A stretch of DNA of 64,000 bases. Origin: Pleurotus ostreatus/Saccharomyces cerevisiae fusant. Taxonomy: Eukaryota > Opisthokonta. The stretch covers positions 1 through 64,000 of the forward strand of contig JAMQCK010000009.1 of assembly GCA_024196135.1 (NCBI GenBank). Direction: 5' to 3'. Below are positions 60,650-64,000 of the stretch, piece after piece. Below the pieces are notes generated by a model that saw only the letters and a list, made by a program, of their open reading frames with translations, was not told the DNA's origin and did not search any database. Position 1 is the stretch's first letter, and each line of letters begins with the position of its first letter. A program made the translations under genes and the position numbers.

Positions 60650-61525
60650 GGAAGGGGATGGGAAACCCCCCAAGCTTCGTGCACCCAGTCGCGTCCAGAG
60701 ACGCGTCTGCGGTCGTCACGTAGTAAGGGAGGGGAGGGAGCGTTGCTATGCGCTCCCACGTTCGCGAGATGCGCAGGGCACATGAGGTCGAAGGCATCAC
60801 CCGAAGGTGAGAGGCCGCTGCACCCATGGGGGTGCGCGAGGAATGCGATGAGCACGAGCACGCGCGCAACCTCGGGCACTGGGCCTCCCGGCCGCATCCG
60901 CGCGCTACCAAGGTACGGAAACGATCGCGAGGACGCTCGCCAGCCCCGCAGCCCATCCCGGCGACGGACTGGGAAGTGGGGCGGGTGCACGAAAGGCGCC
61001 GCAAGTGCCGAGCAAGCTGTGAATTGGCCCCGCGCGCGGTACGCCAAGCAGTACGTTCGGTAACGCCGAACGCATCTCGCGCAACGCGGCATATCGTGGC
61101 GAAGGCGCATGTTTACGATCGGAGGGAGAGGAGGGGCAGAATAACCGCTACCCGCGACCCGCGCCGATCGCTACTTATAAGCGAGGCATGGGTGGGCAAG
61201 CAACAGCCAAAGGGATATTGAGCGCTAGCCTATGACGCATAGCGCGCCAAAAGCAAGCCCCTCGCGCCCTCAGCGCAGTCTGAGGGCGAGGATGACGGAA
61301 AAGCGGGGCAATGTTCGCCCCGCTTCCTTCGGCTCGTCCTGCTTTCGATACCCCTCTCCCCTCTCCGCGCCGCCAGAAGAATAGTGATTGGTGATAGAAT
61401 CGAGCGCGGGGAGCGTTCACGCACCCGGAAACCCCCTCCTCGCCGGCTTGTGGTGTTTCGTCATTTTGCGGGACACGATCATAGCCGAGCGCTTGGAAGG
61501 CGGCTTCCTCGAGGTGTTTAAAAGT
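60650..61525. repeat. Diverged direct repeat, copy 2 (~0.9 kb)
   Basis: Second copy of the repeat above, in the same orientation, about 255 bp after copy 1 ends. The identical 33-bp block starts at 60793. No terminal inverted repeats, target-site duplication or reverse-transcriptase motif could be seen, so the repeat class is unknown. Confidence 0.75.
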
Positions 61526-62807
61526 GAGCGAGGGGGATGGAAAAGGCCGCGGAAGACTTAGGAGAAGGAACGCAGTAGGACATCGCGGACAAGACCAAGC
61601 AGAGATTGACAAGCAGGCAGGTCGGCCCGAGAAAGCCGTTCCCTCGATGAAGGGCACGACAGAGCACGTTCAGCATGCCAATCGCTACGAAAAGGGCAAG
61701 AGAGACTGAAAGATACACGAATCACGCTCTAGAATATTTTGAAGGATTTGAGCCAACAAGGAGACAAAGAAAGACTCGCCTGTCGAATGTTGTGGCTGTG
61801 CGGCGAGTGATGGGGCTGTGCTGACGGACATTGCCGGGGCCGCACGTGTCCAGACGTTGACTACGGCTTCACATCGACCACAGAAGAGAATCTAAGATTC
61901 GGCATAGGGGGTGGGTACGAATCAAGGATTGCGTCTGAATTTTTCCAGAGGAAAAGAACGAGGCTGATCAGGGACTTTGAACGACTGACCGGTTGACGTC
62001 CGGAGATAACTTTTGATCGACCGCTTGGACGTGTGATCTTGCTACAGGTCCACCGGTGTAAGACGAGCCTGGCAAGCAGGTCTCGTAAACAGGCATCAAC
62101 TTGAATGTGACGCGGATGTGACGACACATCTTCAGAATCACTGGACTCTCTTCTGTTCCAACCACCATCACCACTTTTGTACAAGCATGCCGAAGGTTCT
62201 CCGGGTTACCACACTCGAAGGAATGGCTGCTTACCGGATGAATCAGTCCGGATGCAGTATTCCGTCCAACGCTACCGCCGACAGTTGCACACGTACGCGG
62301 CGTATCCCGTTCCACTTTAGCAGCCTTCTTCTCCGATATTCGGCGCTCGATCATCCTTCCGCTATGACTGTCAAGCCTTCCGCCTCTTTTGCCAACGAAA
62401 ACCAGCTGCGGAAGATAGTCTAACACTCTAACACGTTCTCTTCTGGCAGAAATTGAGGAAGACCGCGATGAAGACCATCTTACCAAACCCCTGCTAGCAT
62501 TTTTTCGCAGTCCAACAAGGATCTGCACCACTGAGGGATATGTGTCCCTCTTTCCTCCCATACCGTATCCCTGTCTGGCCTTCCCGAAATTCGCGCCGCT
62601 CAAGATCGCGCTTCCCAAGTCTCAGGCGATCGCCTGCCGTGACGCGCGCTTGCAATGCACCGAACACCGGTTTAAACGCGCTCTATCACCCGACTGACGA
62701 TGGAAGTCGCATCATCGTTTACTCCCGCGTCTCTTTCGCCTCGATCCGCTGTCGTCATCTCATACGACTGAGACGACGATGCTGAGGATCGTGAGTGGGA
62801 CGTGCGC

Positions 62808-62815
62808 ATATATAA
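62808..62815 (+). promoter_or_regulatory. TATA-like element upstream of the ferritin-like gene
   Basis: atatataa about 52-59 bp before the ATG at 62867, a typical position for a regulated fungal promoter. Confidence 0.5.
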
Positions 62816-62866
62816 CCCACAATTGCCTCTTCATGTTTCCTGCTCCCCCCTTGAACATAGCCCGCC

Positions 62867-64000
62867 ATGATCACTGCTGCTGCTCTCTGTGCTCTCGGCT
62901 TGTCTGGCCTAGTGCGCTCATGGCCTATGCCTGATCGTGCACCCACTCAATACGTCGATCCGCCTCCAGGCCCAGAAGGTGGCCTCGGACTCAATGAGAT
63001 CCCTCAAGTGAGCCCTATCACCTCTTCTCCTCTATTTCTCTGACCCTTTACCACAGTACGTATACTACAGCGACTTCGACTTCCAGTCGTTGAACTTGGC
63101 ACTGAACCAAGAGTGGATCGAGCTCGACCTCTTCCACTACGGTCTTGCGAAATTCTCTGACGAGGAGTTCGACGAGGCCGGCATTGACGCAGAGCAGCGC
63201 TACCTTCTGCAGTTCATGGCTGAGCAGGAGGTCGGCCACGCGACGCTCATTCAGACGCTCCTGCAAGGCAACGGCGCGAAGCAGTGCAACTACACTTACC
63301 CCTTCAACACTGTGCGCGAGTTCATCGACTTTTCGCAGAAGGTACCTACACTCCTCCTCTCTCCTTCCTCTTTCTGCCACCATTCTTTCCTCTTCCCTCC
63401 GACCTCTTGATAACCGCTCAACAGCTCACTCGCTGGGGCGAATCTGGCGTCTACGGCTTCCTCGAGCACCTTGACTCGCGCGCCGCAGCCGAGATGCTCC
63501 TCCAGTCTATCACCACCGAGGCCCGGCAGCAGATGATTTTCCGGCAGATGGAAGGCCTCTTCCCCATGCCCATCCACTTCACCACCGGGCTCCCGCAATC
63601 CATGGCCTGGACGCTCCTCTCGCCCTACCTCACCTCCTGCCCGGAGGAGAACCCGCGCATCACCTTCCAGCTCTTCCCATACTTGTACATCGACAACAAC
63701 CCGAATGCGTCGGTGTTGACCAACGGCACGGAGGGCAACAACACCTACCCGGCGATCACGCGCAACCGCACGGAGCCGCTGAGCGCGCCAGGCAGGCAGG
63801 TGTTCCTGCACTGGGACGCGCCTGGGCAGAATGTGAGCTACGATAACAGCTACGTGACGGAGACGACGGCGGGCGAGCCGAAGTTTGCGGCGTGGATCTC
63901 GCAGTTGAACGTGACGTATACGGAGCTGGTGGATGTGAACTTGACAGCGAGGACGGCGTCGACGTACCAGCCGGGCGGCTCGCTTTACAACGACACGAAC
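62867..64000 (+). CDS. Secreted ferritin-like (Rds1-like) protein, 3' end beyond window
   Basis: Three exons are seen: MITAAALCALGLSGLVRSWP (signal peptide, residues ~1-18) to LNEIPQ; YVYYSDFDFQSLNLALNQEW through EFIDFSQK; and LTRWGESGVYGFLEHLDSRA onward, open to the window edge. The middle part has the ferritin-like four-helix pattern: E in LNQEWIELDLFHYGL, EEFDEAGIDAEQRYLLQFMA, EQEVGHATLI, and later EARQQMIFRQMEG. Several Asn-glycosylation sequons (NVSY, NVTY, NLTA) fit secretion. Domain order and length resemble the stress-response protein Rds1 of fission yeast and its many basidiomycete relatives. Whether a metal is bound is unknown. The 3' end is missing because of the window edge. Confidence 0.88.

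Larger units (their letters stand above)
58514..62866. other. 4.3-kb interval with diverged direct repeats, no intact gene
   Basis: It begins with the glycosyltransferase 3' region, a 13-bp direct repeat gaacatgtcatgt (58886 and 59031) and a short A-tract (59018-59029). The two ~0.9-kb repeats listed separately fill 59.49-61.53 kb. Between 61.5 and 62.8 kb no coding exon was recognised. Minus-strand open frames of up to 313 residues within the repeats follow the nucleotide repeats and lack motifs, so I do not call them genes. Confidence 0.55.

Noticed and set aside
60063..61004. Minus-strand frame of 313 residues
   Set aside because: Spans the diverged direct repeats. The resemblance to the frame of the other copy follows from nucleotide identity and is not preserved in a consistent register.

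Overview
The window is nuclear DNA of a filamentous basidiomycete, most likely an Agaricomycete (a polypore-like fungus is my best guess). Reasons: GC-rich genes densely packed on both strands; very many short introns of about 49-60 nt with GTRNGT donors and CTNAC-like branch sites; an atypical G-alpha subunit, a DUF6533-like membrane protein and a homeodomain protein of the kind seen in mushrooms; and housekeeping proteins that read as fungal. Because of the introns, most genes were reconstructed by joining reading frames across GT-AG junctions. Spans are genomic; start codons are inferred unless stated.

Layout. 0-13 kb: a tail-anchored-type hypothetical protein, signal peptidase SEC11, the mitochondrial Obg GTPase MTG2 (convergent with SEC11), a homeodomain protein, then a divergent pair (HIG1/RCF1-type respiratory factor and a multi-pass membrane protein), and URM1. 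13-19 kb: a small two-exon gene on the minus strand and an unusual G-alpha. 19-26 kb: an amidase followed in the same direction by a Dal5/pantothenate-type MFS permease (possible amide/nitrogen scavenging pair), then a DHHC palmitoyltransferase. 27-36 kb: a DUF6533-like membrane protein, threonine synthase and the cohesin subunit SCC3. 36-45 kb: two long Ser/Pro-rich coiled-coil proteins of unknown function on the minus strand. 45-49 kb: a gene-free stretch rich in different degenerate minisatellites. 49-58 kb: two tandem dimeric alpha-beta-barrel (EthD/DABB-like) paralogues, poly(A)-binding protein, cytosolic seryl-tRNA synthetase and a type II membrane GT32-like glycosyltransferase. 58.5-62.9 kb: a gene-poor stretch holding two diverged direct repeats of about 0.9 kb. 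62.9 kb to the end: a secreted ferritin-like (Rds1-like) protein cut by the window edge.

The genes do not form one pathway; the window is mainly conserved core genes mixed with lineage-specific ones. The most unusual observation is a probable single-nucleotide exon in the DHHC gene, which is needed to rebuild the conserved Cys-Pro-Trp after the DHHC motif. Other points of interest are a G-alpha with Cys at the catalytic Gln position and no myristoylation motif, a homeodomain with Arg at the near-invariant Asn51, and the two repeat-rich gene deserts. No tRNA, rRNA, CRISPR array or intact transposon was recognised.
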